The notes under the pieces are model-generated. The model saw only the letters and a list, made by a program, of their open reading frames with translations, was not told where the DNA came from and did not search any database. This document shows, piece by piece, positions 16,903 to 26,118 of a stretch of DNA of 64,000 nt; within the stretch, counting starts at the first letter, position 1; every line of letters starts with the position of its first letter. Source of the stretch: JBGSUZ01 sp964404895 (GTDB lineage Bacteria; Bacillota; Clostridia; Peptostreptococcales; Acidaminobacteraceae); the NCBI GenBank assembly GCA_964404895.1, contig CAYOLV010000001.1, forward strand, positions 558,001 through 622,000, read 5' to 3'. The position numbers and the translations under genes are program-made.

Positions 16903-17675
16903 TATGCAGCGTAAGTGACAGTCATTGCAAGGGTCGTAATGACTAAACTCAGAAATACGTAGAACAGATTAAGGCTATTGCTTGAGATCACCACGTTGGC
17001 ATCGAAATATTTAAAAGGTACAAAATAACGAAGGAAGTACATATTTTCATAAACGTCGGTGAAGTACCCTAACATGTAGGAACTTAACATGAGGTAAGAG
17101 GCGATGCCAGTAGCTTTTCGACAGGTAAGGGGCAGGGCAGAAAACATCATGCCTAGGGAGAAGAAAATAAGTTGAAGGAAGAACATGCCCAGAAGTATTA
17201 ACGTAATCTCCAATAGGACAGACTGACCTTTTGCCACGGCGGTGACTATTAGAACGGAAACAATCCAAGTAATGAGGTCAAACAGGATAAGGTGGGTTAA
17301 ACCTGCCAAGGCCTTTGCTGTAACGACTTGGGCTCTAGTGACGGGCTTCACCATGAGAAATTCAGCGGTATGATCCTTTTCTTCTTTGGAGAGGAGATCG
17401 GTGCCTAAAATAGTTGCGTGAATGGCGGCCATCACGTTTAAATAAACCAGCATAATGCCGTAAAAACCAATGGCTTTTGTTAAATCAAAACCGTAAAAGC
17501 CCAGTAGCTTCAACATGATTTCTGGAATCTGTTGAATAAACATTTCCAATTCTTGAGGAGAGGCATTGAACCCAGCATATTTCCCCATGCCACCGCCCAC
17601 CATGACTAAAATGCCAATACTCCATAACAGAAGAGATTTGAGCCGAGACTTTACTTCAAAAAGATAAATCGTCAT
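16878..17675 (-). CDS. ABC-2 type transporter permease
   Basis: 265 residues with six hydrophobic segments. KEEKDHTAEFLMVKPVTRAQ between helices 2 and 3 is the cytosolic coupling motif shared by ABC-2 permeases of this type. It is the third gene of a minus-strand operon (ATPase, permease, permease) and resembles its upstream neighbour (TADFLMTKPVKRS there), so the two probably form a heterodimeric pore with the ATPase. The substrate is unknown; exporters of lipids, antibiotics or peptides have this form. Confidence 0.85.
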   Translation of the reverse strand: MTIYLFEVKSRLKSLLLWSIGILVMVGGGMGKYAGFNASPQELEMFIQQIPEIMLKLLGFYGFDLTKAIGFYGIMLVYLNVMAAIHATILGTDLLSKEEKDHTAEFLMVKPVTRAQVVTAKALAGLTHLILFDLITWIVSVLIVTAVAKGQSVLLEITLILLGMFFLQLIFFSLGMMFSALPLTCRKATGIASYLMLSSYMLGYFTDVYENMYFLRYFVPFKYFDANVVISSNSLNLFYVFLSLVITTLAMTVTYAAYKKRDLHL

Positions 17676-17687
17676 CTCATGTGCCTC

Positions 17688-18485
17688 CTATCCAATGTGG
17701 ATTTCTTTGCGTAGAAAATGAAAGTACCCGAGACCGAGTCCTATGGCTATCCAAGCAAAAGTAATCCAAAGAAATTTAGGTTCATAGGCTTCGTGTAATA
17801 TGATGTACTCTGCGTCAAAATATTTAAAAGGACTCAAGTATCGAATTTTATCGTCTCCAATAATTGCGCCGAGCATACTGAGGGCGTAAAAGCCAAAGAC
17901 CGTAGTCAAGGAAACGGACAGTACCGATTTAACTCGTTTTGCAAAAATTCCATAGAAAGCACCTAAAGAAACGAAAATCATTTGGACTAAAAAGAGGGAT
18001 AAAAACTGTAAAGTTATAGTGACCACAGAATAATCACTTTTCGCTAACTGGCTAATAGCAAGGCTTGAAATAGCTATATAGATAACGTTTGTAAATATTA
18101 AGTTCAGAATGACCGCCCAAAGCTTTGCCCAAATAATGACGGATCTTTTGACGGGTTTCGTCATTAAAAAATCTGCGGTTTTCATACGGGTTTCTTTAGA
18201 CATAACCCCTAGGCCGTATTGCATGGCTTGAATAGCACCAATGAGAACAATATAAGTAAAAACAAAGCTGTAAAACCCTGAAATTGAAAAGAAACTGTTC
18301 AGATTTATGCCGAGGGCAGAGAGGACAATGGGTGGGAAGCCAGCGAAGAGTTGTTTGATGGTGTCTGTGTTCGCCGCGTAAATTGGATAGAGGTTGAGAA
18401 ATAAAAAACTGAGGCAGCTTAAGGTCAGTGCCCAACCCAGACTGCTTTTGAGAAGGGCTCTCATTTCAAATTTGAATATATTCAC
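17688..18485 (-). CDS. ABC-2 type transporter permease
   Basis: 265 residues, six hydrophobic segments, with the coupling loop MKTADFLMTKPVKRSVI. It is a paralogue of the next gene, identical in length, with a 12-bp gap between them and only 2 bp to the ATPase gene upstream, indicating one transcript. It probably pairs with the other permease in the membrane. Confidence 0.85.
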   Translation of the reverse strand: MNIFKFEMRALLKSSLGWALTLSCLSFLFLNLYPIYAANTDTIKQLFAGFPPIVLSALGINLNSFFSISGFYSFVFTYIVLIGAIQAMQYGLGVMSKETRMKTADFLMTKPVKRSVIIWAKLWAVILNLIFTNVIYIAISSLAISQLAKSDYSVVTITLQFLSLFLVQMIFVSLGAFYGIFAKRVKSVLSVSLTTVFGFYALSMLGAIIGDDKIRYLSPFKYFDAEYIILHEAYEPKFLWITFAWIAIGLGLGYFHFLRKEIHIG

Positions 18486-18487
18486 AA

Positions 18488-19372
18488 CTAGACCTCCTTG
18501 CTGTAGTAATGCAGGAAAATTTCCTCAAGGTCAGGTTCTGTAATGTTGACGTTCGTCATGGGCAGTTCGGCAAGTTTTTTGAGTAAATCTTGAATATTGC
18601 CTTTGAAAATAAAGGCTCCCCCGTTAGGTGACGCAGTAAAATCGCTCAAGCCCTTAAGGTCAAAATCATTTAAAGTCAACGGCGTTAGGCTGTCAAAGTC
18701 CACTTTTTTGTATTTGTTTTCCGTCAAAGCACTAATAGTATCCACCTGAATAATTCGACCTTCTTTAATGATGGCGACTCGGTCACACATCTTTTGAACT
18801 TCACTTAAAATATGTGAAGAAAAGAGAATTGTTGCTCCGTGTTGGTTTTCTTTTTTGAGCAAATCAAAGAATTTTTGCTGCATGAGCGGATCAAGACCGC
18901 TGGTAGGCTCATCTAAAATAATAAGCTTTGGACTGTGAAGAAGACCCTGTACAATGCCGACTTTTTTCTTGTTTCCAAAAGAGAGATCTTCGATTTTTTT
19001 ATCTAAGTCCAGATCTAAATAGGCTGCTAGATCCTTAATCCGGTCATGACAGTCCTTTTTATAAAAACTGGCGGAATACTTTAATAGATCCATCACCCGC
19101 ATACCATCGTAATAAAAGACTTCCGATGGCAAATAACCAATATCATTGGCTATTTCTGAGGCGTGAGCCAAACAATCTTTTCCAAAAATAGAAGCACTGC
19201 CAGAGTTAGGGTGTATCAAAGCCAGAAGCGTCCGAATGGTTGTAGATTTTCCGGCTCCATTTGGGCCGATAAACCCAAAAATTTCGCCTTCTTTGACGCT
19301 AAAACTCACGTCAATAATTCCCCGAGCTTTACCGTAGGACTTTGTCAAATGATTGATTTCGATTACGTTCAT
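18488..19372 (-). CDS. ABC transporter ATP-binding protein
   Basis: 294 residues from ATG 19372, which has GGGGGA at a proper distance; an ATG two codons upstream touches that site. GPNGAGKST is Walker A, LSFGNKKKVGIVQGL the signature region (LSFGN in place of LSGGQ), LIILDEPTSGLDP Walker B and SSHIL the switch His. The C-terminal ~80 residues form the extension typical of ABC-2 exporters of the CcmA group. It powers the two permeases downstream. Confidence 0.93.
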   Translation of the reverse strand: MNVIEINHLTKSYGKARGIIDVSFSVKEGEIFGFIGPNGAGKSTTIRTLLALIHPNSGSASIFGKDCLAHASEIANDIGYLPSEVFYYDGMRVMDLLKYSASFYKKDCHDRIKDLAAYLDLDLDKKIEDLSFGNKKKVGIVQGLLHSPKLIILDEPTSGLDPLMQQKFFDLLKKENQHGATILFSSHILSEVQKMCDRVAIIKEGRIIQVDTISALTENKYKKVDFDSLTPLTLNDFDLKGLSDFTASPNGGAFIFKGNIQDLLKKLAELPMTNVNITEPDLEEIFLHYYSKEV

Positions 19373-19491
19373 GTCCATTCCCCCTCTCTTTTATTTATTG
19401 ACTTTTAAATGAAATTGAAACAGTTAGTATATTGATAATTAGGGTCTTAGTTGAGTCTTCCCGTTTTTTAAATGAGTCATACAGAACGCAA

Positions 19492-19503
19492 ATGTGTTAT
19501 AAT
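19492..19503 (+). promoter_or_regulatory. Extended -10 promoter of the alcohol dehydrogenase gene
   Basis: TGTTATAAT (TGn ahead of TATAAT at 19498-19503) sits 23 bp before the ATG. No good -35 is visible at the usual distance, which fits an extended -10 type. Confidence 0.45.
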
Positions 19504-19526
19504 GGAAATAGAAAAGGAGTGTCCTC

Positions 19527-20699
19527 ATGCAAAATTTTATATATCAAAATAGAACAGAAATGATTTTTGGAAAAGGTGTTGAATCTAAAGTTGGTGAAAA
19601 GCTGAAAGGCTTGGCTAAGAAGGTTTTGATCCATTATGGCGGCGGCAGTGTCGTGGCAAGTGGTTTATTAGATCGCATTAAAAACGCTTTAACAGAAGCT
19701 CAAATCGACTTTGTTGAACTGGGTGGCGTCAAACCCAATCCTAAAGTAGGCCTTGTGCGAGAAGGCGTAGCTCTTTGCCGACAAGAAAATGTAGATTTCA
19801 TATTGGCTGTAGGGGGTGGCAGTGTCATCGACTCAGCTAAAGCCATTGGCATTGGAGTCTTTCATTCAGGCGATGTTTGGGACTATTACACGCAAACGAT
19901 CAAAGTGACCCAAACTTTACCTGTTGGCGTTGTCTTAACCATTCCTGCCGCAGGAAGCGAGTCTAGCACAGGTAGCGTTATTACCAACGAGGAAAATGAG
20001 TACAAACGTTCTGCGGGCAATAAGATCATGCGACCTGTTTTTGCTTTTCTTAACCCAGAACTCACTTACTCTTTGCCAGCATATCAAACAGCTTGCGGCA
20101 TAGTGGATATGTTTGCCCACGTTCTTGAGCGTTATTTTACCAATGAAAAGGGCGTTAACCTTACTGACAGACTCTGTGAAGCGACCCTTAAAACCATTGT
20201 GGAACAAGGGCTTGCAGTAATGGAGAATCCAAACGATTACAATGCCAGAGCTGAAATCATGTGGGCTGGCGCTATTGCACATAACGGTTCTCTTGGTCTT
20301 GGCAGAACAGAAGACTGGGCAAGTCATATGATAGAACATGAAATCAGCGGTATTTATGATATTGCTCATGGTGCAGGTCTTGCCATTGTGTTCCCGGCTT
20401 GGATGCAGTACGTTCACCAACATGATTTAGGGCGTTTTGTTCAGTATGCCAAATCTGTTTGGGACATTCCAACCGAGGGCAGAGATGAAGAAGCGGTTGC
20501 CAGAGCCGCCATCGAAGCGACGAAACGTTTCTTTAAACGATTAGGTATGCCAATTTCATTTGAAGATGCAAATTTGCCATCTGATAAAATTGAAGAAATG
20601 GCTGGCAAAACTGTTGAAAATGGTTCGGTTGGCGGATTCGTCAAATTGGAAAAGGGCGATGTGATCCGAATATTAAAAATTGCCTCAGATTTGAAATAA
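19527..20699 (+). CDS. Iron-containing alcohol dehydrogenase (butanol dehydrogenase-like)
   Basis: 390 residues. The nucleotide site is ILAVGGGSVIDSAKAIG; metal ligands are expected from GIVDMFAHVLERY (Asp, His), ASHMIEHEISGIYDIAHGAG (His, His). The sequence is closest to the BdhA/YqhD group, which reduces aldehydes such as butyraldehyde with NAD(P)H in fermentation. GGAGT precedes ATG 19527. It is single, between the divergent ABC operon and the zinc-ribbon protein gene. Cofactor choice cannot be decided by eye. Confidence 0.9.
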   Translation: MQNFIYQNRTEMIFGKGVESKVGEKLKGLAKKVLIHYGGGSVVASGLLDRIKNALTEAQIDFVELGGVKPNPKVGLVREGVALCRQENVDFILAVGGGSVIDSAKAIGIGVFHSGDVWDYYTQTIKVTQTLPVGVVLTIPAAGSESSTGSVITNEENEYKRSAGNKIMRPVFAFLNPELTYSLPAYQTACGIVDMFAHVLERYFTNEKGVNLTDRLCEATLKTIVEQGLAVMENPNDYNARAEIMWAGAIAHNGSLGLGRTEDWASHMIEHEISGIYDIAHGAGLAIVFPAWMQYVHQHDLGRFVQYAKSVWDIPTEGRDEEAVARAAIEATKRFFKRLGMPISFEDANLPSDKIEEMAGKTVENGSVGGFVKLEKGDVIRILKIASDLK

Positions 20700-20775
20700 A
20701 GACAGGTTGCTGTTTTTAATGATAGAATGTGGATATACAATGAAAATACAAAGTTTTTAAGGGTGGGATGTCTCG

Positions 20776-21285
20776 ATGCTTAAGCAATGTCCGTCATGCA
20801 AACGATACTTTGATCACGATACAAATGAGTTATGCGAACGCTGCCAACAGGCAGTCCCAAAAGTGCATTTCAGTGATTCACAAAGACGATGTCACTGTGG
20901 CTTGATGTTTACGCCTTTTGACGAAGAGGATTGGAGTTGTCCAAAATGTAAACGTGCTGACTATGAGGAAATGAATGATACTCAAAGAGAGCACATTTAT
21001 AAGACTGTTAGAGAATATCTCTATGCCAATCCATTAACGCCAAAAGTAAAGGTTTCAGAACGTTTTGGTGTACCTTTAAAAATTATTGATGAATGGATTA
21101 ATGGCAATAAAATTCAAGAAATTGGCGAAGTTGAAATGAAAGATTTACGAAACAACACTTGCAGTGTTTGTGGCGAAAAGACCGCGAAAGGTTCCCTTTG
21201 TAAGTCTTGTGAAAAGAAAATCAGCGAAAAAATGGAAAGTCACCATCTGGCACTCAAACGAACTGCTGGAAAGGGACGCGAATAA
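20776..21285 (+). CDS. YvyF-like zinc-ribbon protein
   Basis: 169 residues. Four CxxC-type knuckles fall in three groups: CPSCKRYFDHDTNELCERC, CHCG...CPKC, and CSVCGE...CKSCE. Between them a helical domain (VREYLYANPLTPKVKVSERF, IIDEWINGNKI) resembles the central part of flagellar-operon protein YvyF. It is probably a regulatory or adaptor protein. There are no flagellar genes nearby, so a motility role is not supported by context. Confidence 0.6.
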   Translation: MLKQCPSCKRYFDHDTNELCERCQQAVPKVHFSDSQRRCHCGLMFTPFDEEDWSCPKCKRADYEEMNDTQREHIYKTVREYLYANPLTPKVKVSERFGVPLKIIDEWINGNKIQEIGEVEMKDLRNNTCSVCGEKTAKGSLCKSCEKKISEKMESHHLALKRTAGKGRE

Positions 21286-21305
21286 TATTTTGTTGAGGTG
21301 TTTTT

Positions 21306-21893
21306 ATGAATAATCCAATTCTAAGACCAATGGCAGTTCAAGATAGCCAGCCTGTAAGCACATTAATTGTAATGGCAATCGAAGATTTGGCAGATCAATT
21401 CACCAAAGCGACTACGAGCGAGGCTCTCAGTGATCGGCTGCAAATGCTGATTAATACTGCAGAGACTCGCTTTTCTGCAAGTTATGGACTAGTAGTTGAA
21501 GAACAAGGCAGAGTCGCAGGTGCAGGATTTGCTTACCCGGGCAAAGTAATGAGACAACTGACTCAGAATATGTTAGATCAGATGAAAACCATCGGCGCTA
21601 ATTACCACGTGGAGGAAGAACACCGTTTGGTCTCTTTCAAGGAAGCCAATGAAGACGAGTACTACATTGATAATTTGGCAGTTTTTGAAGACTTCCGTGG
21701 TAAAGGCTATTCTCGAAAGATCATTGAAGCTTTTGAAGCCCGTGCTAGAGCAGAGGGATTTTCCAAAATTTCCATTTTGGCAGACTTGCATAACCCAAAT
21801 GCAAAGGCAATCTACTTACGCATGGGTTACGTTCCAGATTCGATTTTCAGAGTCCTTGGTCATGATTATGATCATTTGGTGAAACAGTTATAG
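21306..21893 (+). CDS. GNAT-family N-acetyltransferase
   Basis: 195 residues. The acetyl-CoA motif appears as IDNLAVFEDFRGKGYSRKII and the motif B region as LHNPNAKAIYLRMGYVPDSI. The longer N-terminal half places it with YkkB-like proteins acting on small molecules or peptides; the substrate is unknown. GAGGTG precedes ATG 21306. Its last codons form the first copy of a three-fold tandem repeat. Confidence 0.85.
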   Translation: MNNPILRPMAVQDSQPVSTLIVMAIEDLADQFTKATTSEALSDRLQMLINTAETRFSASYGLVVEEQGRVAGAGFAYPGKVMRQLTQNMLDQMKTIGANYHVEEEHRLVSFKEANEDEYYIDNLAVFEDFRGKGYSRKIIEAFEARARAEGFSKISILADLHNPNAKAIYLRMGYVPDSIFRVLGHDYDHLVKQL

Positions 21894-21930
21894 TTTGGTG
21901 AAACACTTATGTTTGGTGAAATAATTGTAG
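21875..21930 (+). repeat. Three tandem 18-19-bp repeats at the GNAT gene end
   Basis: TTTGGTGAAACAGTTATAG, TTTGGTGAAACACTTATG and TTTGGTGAAATAATTGTAG follow each other directly. The first contains the GNAT stop codon (21891-21893). Probably slippage duplication. Confidence 0.7.
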
Positions 21931-21978
21931 TGAAGTAGCTATTGAACAGAAAGAAAATGTAGTTGAAAAGAGGCAAAT

Positions 21979-22458
21979 ATGAAGATTACGGTGATTACCG
22001 TTGGCAAAATTAAAGAGAAATTTTATGCAGACGCTATCGCAGAATATGCGAAGCGTCTTTCTAAGTACTGCAAACTAGAGCAGATTGAGGTGGCAGACGA
22101 AAAAGCCCCTGAAACCTTAAGCGAAAAGGAAGAGATCCAAATCAAAGACAAAGAAGGGGATCGAATTCTTGCAAAAGTCCCCGACAGCGCCTACGTGATT
22201 TGCCTCGCCATTGAAGGCAAAAACTTGTCCAGCGAGGAACTCTCAGAAAAAATGGCTCAGTTAGGCCTAAACGGCGACAGCCATATTGTGTTTATTATTG
22301 GTGGTTCTTTGGGTCTTTCTCAAAACGTGCTTAGGCGTGCAGACTTTAAGTTGTCCTTTAGTAAGATGACTTTTCCTCATCAGCTTATGAAGGTTGTGCT
22401 GTTGGAGCAGGTTTACAGGGGGTTTAGGATTATGAAGGGGGAACCGTATCATAAATAA
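21979..22458 (+). CDS. rlmH: 23S rRNA (pseudouridine-1915-N3)-methyltransferase
   Basis: 159 residues, the standard length. The C-terminal SPOUT knot is unmistakable: FIIGGSLGLSQNVL, LSFSKMTFPHQLMKVVLLEQ and the ending MKGEPYHK. It methylates pseudouridine 1915 of 23S rRNA using SAM. It is the orthologue of staphylococcal orfX, whose last codons are the SCC attachment site. Here the same codons are repeated at 36.17, 46.08 and 47.08 kb, so the gene has been used for integration and its reading frame kept intact. Confidence 0.96.
   Translation: MKITVITVGKIKEKFYADAIAEYAKRLSKYCKLEQIEVADEKAPETLSEKEEIQIKDKEGDRILAKVPDSAYVICLAIEGKNLSSEELSEKMAQLGLNGDSHIVFIIGGSLGLSQNVLRRADFKLSFSKMTFPHQLMKVVLLEQVYRGFRIMKGEPYHK
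22441..22458 (+). other. Attachment site 1 (left junction, rlmH end)
   Basis: GAACCGTATCATAAATAA, encoding EPYHK and stop, is the SCC-type attachment sequence. Exact or near-exact copies in the same orientation lie at 36170, 46084 and 47082. Confidence 0.85.
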
Positions 22459-22516
22459 CGGTAAAAATATGGGAAAATATGGTTGTTGGTTGATCACATT
22501 TTAGATATGCTAGTAG

Positions 22517-22556
22517 AAGATAGAGTATGAACCATTACTCTATCTTTTGTTTTTTA
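22517..22556 (+). terminator. Rho-independent terminator downstream of rlmH
   Basis: AAGATAGAGTA/TACTCTATCTT stem, 8-nt loop, then TTGTTTTTT. It lies inside the cassette, so the insertion supplies rlmH with its terminator. Confidence 0.8.
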
Positions 22557-22607
22557 GTGAACTGATTTCTGGTAGATAAATAGAAGATGAAAAGTGAGGT
22601 GTTTTTT

Positions 22608-22922
22608 ATGTTAATTAAAACAACAAAGCTTGAGGGAGCTATCGTAAGTTCAGAGCTTCCTACGATAGAAGAAATCTCCAGTATCATTTTCAAAGAGTTT
22701 CAAGAAGAATGCAGAGTGTATATTGATCCTATAGATAATCATACGATCAATATTGAGATTCATTTTTCTGATTGCAATTATTATGAGCAAAGAAAGTACT
22801 CTCATGAGAATTGTGAGGATTTCATGAAAAAACTTATCCAGTTTATTAGAAAAGAGCTTTTTTTAGACAAGTTATATCCAACAGTGAATAGAAACAACAT
22901 CAGGTATTTTAATCAAATGTGA
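22608..22922 (+). CDS. Hypothetical protein, cassette left end
   Basis: 104 residues from ATG 22608, placed by GTGAGGTG at 22594; the upstream in-frame ATG has no such site. Acidic and soluble (IDPIDNHTINIEIHFSDCNY), mixed alpha/beta, no recognised family. It is the first gene inside the cassette, 63 bp ahead of the methyltransferase, so it may be part of the restriction operon. Confidence 0.55.
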   Translation: MLIKTTKLEGAIVSSELPTIEEISSIIFKEFQEECRVYIDPIDNHTINIEIHFSDCNYYEQRKYSHENCEDFMKKLIQFIRKELFLDKLYPTVNRNNIRYFNQM

Positions 22923-22984
22923 CTTGTGAATATTCGCTAAAACGAATAGAATATAGTTGAAAAGAAAGAGAGAGGGTAATTATT

Positions 22985-24418
22985 ATGAATGGATATATGA
23001 CAGTAGAAGAGGCATCTGAAAAATGGGAAATCACCCCGCGTAGAGTTCAAATATTGTGTAGGGAGAATAGGGTTCCTGGCGCAGAAAAGCAAGGCAATGT
23101 GTGGTTTATACCAAATTGTCTTGATAAACCAGTACAAAAAAAACCCGGAATCAAAGTATTAAAGGATTTAAACGTGCTTTCTTTGTTTTCAGGATGCGGT
23201 GGTATGGATTTAGGTTTTGAAGGCGGGTTTAGTGTTTTGAAACGCTCTGTAAATCATCGAATTCATTCAGAGTGGAAGTGTAAGGAGATTGATACTCATT
23301 GGTGTAAATTACCTGAAAATAGATTCAAGACTGTTTTCGCAAATGATATTAGACCGGACGCAAAAACGGCTTGGACTAATTATTTCTCAAAGAAAGGCGT
23401 TTCACCAACGGTGTATTGCGTGGATAGTATTGTTGACCTCGTCAAACTCGAAAGAGAGAATGGTAAGAATATCTTTCCTAACAATGTTGATGTGATTACT
23501 GGTGGATTTCCATGTCAAGATTTCTCTATTGCTGGTAAGAGACAAGGTTTTAATTCAAAGAAATCTCATTTAGGGCAAAATCGGACTGAAGATCATCCAA
23601 GCGTTGAGAGTAGGGGGCAACTATATATGTGGATGAGAGAAGTCATTTCGATGGTTCAGCCAAAAATGTTTATTGCCGAAAACGTAAAAGGATTAGCTAA
23701 TCTAGCGGATGTTAAGGATATCATTGAAGCTGATTTTGCTAATGCATGTCAAGGGGGATATTTAGTTATTCCAGCTAGAGTCTTACACGCAGCTGACTAT
23801 GGTGTTCCACAAAACAGGGAAAGAATATTCTTTTTTGGATTTAAAAAGTCAGCGCTAAATGAGGAGGCGCTAAAAGCGTTAATGAATTTGGACATCAATC
23901 CAGAATATGATCCTTATCCTGTTTATACACATAGATACACAAATAGAAATTATGATGAACGTGAACTTGATTATGTAAGAGTCTATGAGTATTTATCAGA
24001 TTTACAAGAGCCGCACGAAAGTGAGGATTATACGCATAAGCATTATTCAAAAGCAAAATTTATGGGTAAGCATTGTCAAGGACAGACGGAAGTTGACTTA
24101 AATGGTATTGGTCCAACTATTAGATCTGAGCATCATGGAAATATTGAATTTAGAAGACTAGCTCAAAGTAACGGGGGTAAGTATATTCATGAGTTAGATA
24201 TGGGCATGTTGGAAAGACGTTTATCTGTGAGAGAATGCGCTCGGATTCAAACGTTCCCAGATGATTATGATTTTGTTATTCCAGCTATGAATGGGAATAA
24301 GTCTGTGTCGGCTAGCGAGGCATATAAAATTATTGGAAATGCGGTGCCACCATTGCTAGCGTTTCACATTGCGAAAAGATTAGAGGAAAATTGGGAAAAA
24401 TATTTCAATAAAAAATAG
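22985..24418 (+). CDS. DNA (cytosine-5) methyltransferase with N-terminal HTH
   Basis: 477 residues. Residues 1-50 (MTVEEASEKWEITPRRVQIL then CRENRVPGAEKQGNVWFIP) are an excisionase/MerR-like helix-turn-helix. C5 methyltransferase motifs follow: LSLFSGCGGMDLGFE (I), GGFPCQDFSIAG with catalytic Cys177 (IV), FIAENVKGL (VI), QNRERIFFFG (VIII) and IGNAVPP (X). It protects host DNA against the neighbouring nuclease. The HTH may let it control its own operon, as known for several C5 methyltransferases with N-terminal HTH domains. The recognition site is unknown. Confidence 0.92.
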   Translation: MNGYMTVEEASEKWEITPRRVQILCRENRVPGAEKQGNVWFIPNCLDKPVQKKPGIKVLKDLNVLSLFSGCGGMDLGFEGGFSVLKRSVNHRIHSEWKCKEIDTHWCKLPENRFKTVFANDIRPDAKTAWTNYFSKKGVSPTVYCVDSIVDLVKLERENGKNIFPNNVDVITGGFPCQDFSIAGKRQGFNSKKSHLGQNRTEDHPSVESRGQLYMWMREVISMVQPKMFIAENVKGLANLADVKDIIEADFANACQGGYLVIPARVLHAADYGVPQNRERIFFFGFKKSALNEEALKALMNLDINPEYDPYPVYTHRYTNRNYDERELDYVRVYEYLSDLQEPHESEDYTHKHYSKAKFMGKHCQGQTEVDLNGIGPTIRSEHHGNIEFRRLAQSNGGKYIHELDMGMLERRLSVRECARIQTFPDDYDFVIPAMNGNKSVSASEAYKIIGNAVPPLLAFHIAKRLEENWEKYFNKK

Positions 24419-24443
24419 AAGAAGCTGTTTTTTCTTCTTCTAT
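24415..24443. terminator. Bidirectional terminator between methyltransferase and nuclease
   Basis: ATAGAAGAAG/CTTCTTCTAT, a 10-bp stem with a U-rich loop, lies between the convergent genes. Confidence 0.65.
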
Positions 24444-24450
24444 CAGTTAT

Positions 24451-25500
24451 TTATTTGAGTATGTTTTCTAACAATTCACTAGGAGATATATTATCTAGAG
24501 TATCTTTGTTTATGAATTGGGAGGCAACTTCAATCCATAAGTCAAGTTTTGACTTACTAATTACATTTTCAATTGAATCACAATTCCAATCGGATAATAA
24601 ATCTTCAAGACTACTATCTTCTAATGAAGAAATCAGATAGCTCTTGTATTCATCAAGCTTTTTGAATTTTTTAGGGAGTTTTGAATAAATTTGGCCATCA
24701 AATTCAAGATCTACTTGTCCACCAGCGGAGAAAAGATCCCTTAAATTGTGAGTAATGATACTCTTATCAGTCGCAAGCCAAAAGGCGAACCGCTTGTATT
24801 TATTTAAGTTATCTACAAATAATTCTGGGAAATGAGCAAGTCCATAACCTATTAATTGACGTTTTTCAAATTGACTTATATCACTAAACATTCTAAGCGC
24901 TGCTGGAGAACTGTCAGAAAGCCACCATGCTTGCATGCCTTCTCGTAAGTAATAATTTGTAATGAGTCTTATTGGATTATCAGAGTCATTAATTTCTTCG
25001 TATGTTATTCCAGATTTATCGAAGAATGTATTGCCTTCATCCAAGTCCATATCGATTAGATATCTAGGGCTGTGAGTGACTACTACATTCGAAATACATT
25101 CTTCGTATTTTCTTGTACGAAAATCTAAGTATTCTCTCGATATTTTACCTAACAAAACGTAAGTTTCAAGAACTTCCTCGTTGCGAGTGCTACCAAGGAC
25201 ACTGTTACCATTAATTTTCCAACCCTTGGTTTTAGAAGATAAAGATTTGACTTCAATACCATATTTTTCACCTGTTGGAAATGCTATTACGATATCCGGG
25301 AAAACATGACTACCAGATGTGTGTTGAATTTCAGCATCCAATTGTAATTCTACTAGACATACTTTTAAAACTTCTACAACCCTTAATTCAAACGCATCGC
25401 CTGTTTTGCAGGATGTGAAATACTCAGGATCATGATGAGAGCGTTCTTTTAGTTTTTTAACACAATAATTGACAATTGTCTTGAACTCTACTGCGGACAT
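24451..25500 (-). CDS. Probable type II restriction endonuclease (PD-ExK)
   Basis: 349 residues. A PD-(D/E)xK core is visible: Glu38 in GDAFELRVVEV, Pro68-Asp69 in HVFPDIVIAF, and Glu83-x-Lys85 in GIEVKSLS. No known restriction family can be named from the rest. It is convergent with a cytosine methyltransferase and divergent from vsr, the classical arrangement of a type II system, so cleavage of DNA unmethylated at the partner's site is inferred. GAGGTGA lies before ATG 25500. Confidence 0.75.
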   Translation of the reverse strand: MSAVEFKTIVNYCVKKLKERSHHDPEYFTSCKTGDAFELRVVEVLKVCLVELQLDAEIQHTSGSHVFPDIVIAFPTGEKYGIEVKSLSSKTKGWKINGNSVLGSTRNEEVLETYVLLGKISREYLDFRTRKYEECISNVVVTHSPRYLIDMDLDEGNTFFDKSGITYEEINDSDNPIRLITNYYLREGMQAWWLSDSSPAALRMFSDISQFEKRQLIGYGLAHFPELFVDNLNKYKRFAFWLATDKSIITHNLRDLFSAGGQVDLEFDGQIYSKLPKKFKKLDEYKSYLISSLEDSSLEDLLSDWNCDSIENVISKSKLDLWIEVASQFINKDTLDNISPSELLENILK

Positions 25501-25566
25501 AAAATCACCTCGTTATGATATTAAGTTTACTCCAGATATGGTAAAAAGTATAGTGAGGGTGATGAG

Positions 25567-26019
25567 ATGGGTAGAACACCTGAAAGTACACATCGGATAA
25601 TGTCCTCTTTGAAGTCTAAGAATACGACGCCAGAGAGACTTCTTTGTGGGGCGTTGTGGGCAAGAGGAATGCGTTTTAGAAAAAACTATGATAAATTACC
25701 AGGAAAACCAGATATCGTTTTCACAAAAGTGAAGTTAGCGATTTTTTGTGACGGTGATTTTTGGCACGGCAATAATTGGAGGATTAGAGGCTTAAGTTCA
25801 TTTGAAGATGAACTTGCTGGGTATTCAGAGTACTGGAAGAATAAAATAACAACGAATATTGAAAGAGATAATATCGTGAATGATAGACTTAAAAATCAAG
25901 GTTGGACAGTCATACGATTTTGGGAGAGCGATATAAGAAAAAATGTTGAAGTATGCGCAGAGTTGATTATATTGACATATCGAGAAAAACTATCTGTTCA
26001 ACAAAATATACATAAGTAG
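25567..26019 (+). CDS. vsr: Very short patch repair endonuclease
   Basis: 150 residues, family length. RIMSSLKSKNTTPE, LPGKPDIVF with catalytic Asp49, and FCDGDFWHG with the conserved His67 are Vsr signatures. It nicks 5' of T in T:G mismatches formed by deamination of 5-methylcytosine, which explains its place beside a cytosine methyltransferase. GTGAGGGTGATGAG precedes ATG 25567. The 66-bp gap to the divergent nuclease gene must hold both promoters. Confidence 0.93.
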   Translation: MGRTPESTHRIMSSLKSKNTTPERLLCGALWARGMRFRKNYDKLPGKPDIVFTKVKLAIFCDGDFWHGNNWRIRGLSSFEDELAGYSEYWKNKITTNIERDNIVNDRLKNQGWTVIRFWESDIRKNVEVCAELIILTYREKLSVQQNIHK

Positions 26020-26118
26020 AAGAGTTGGGTATGGCTAGTTTTCAATTATACAGTATAGAAATGAAGGCGGCGGATTGGTAGAGATCCGCCGCTCATCTTT
26101 TTTTGAGGAAGTGTGGAT

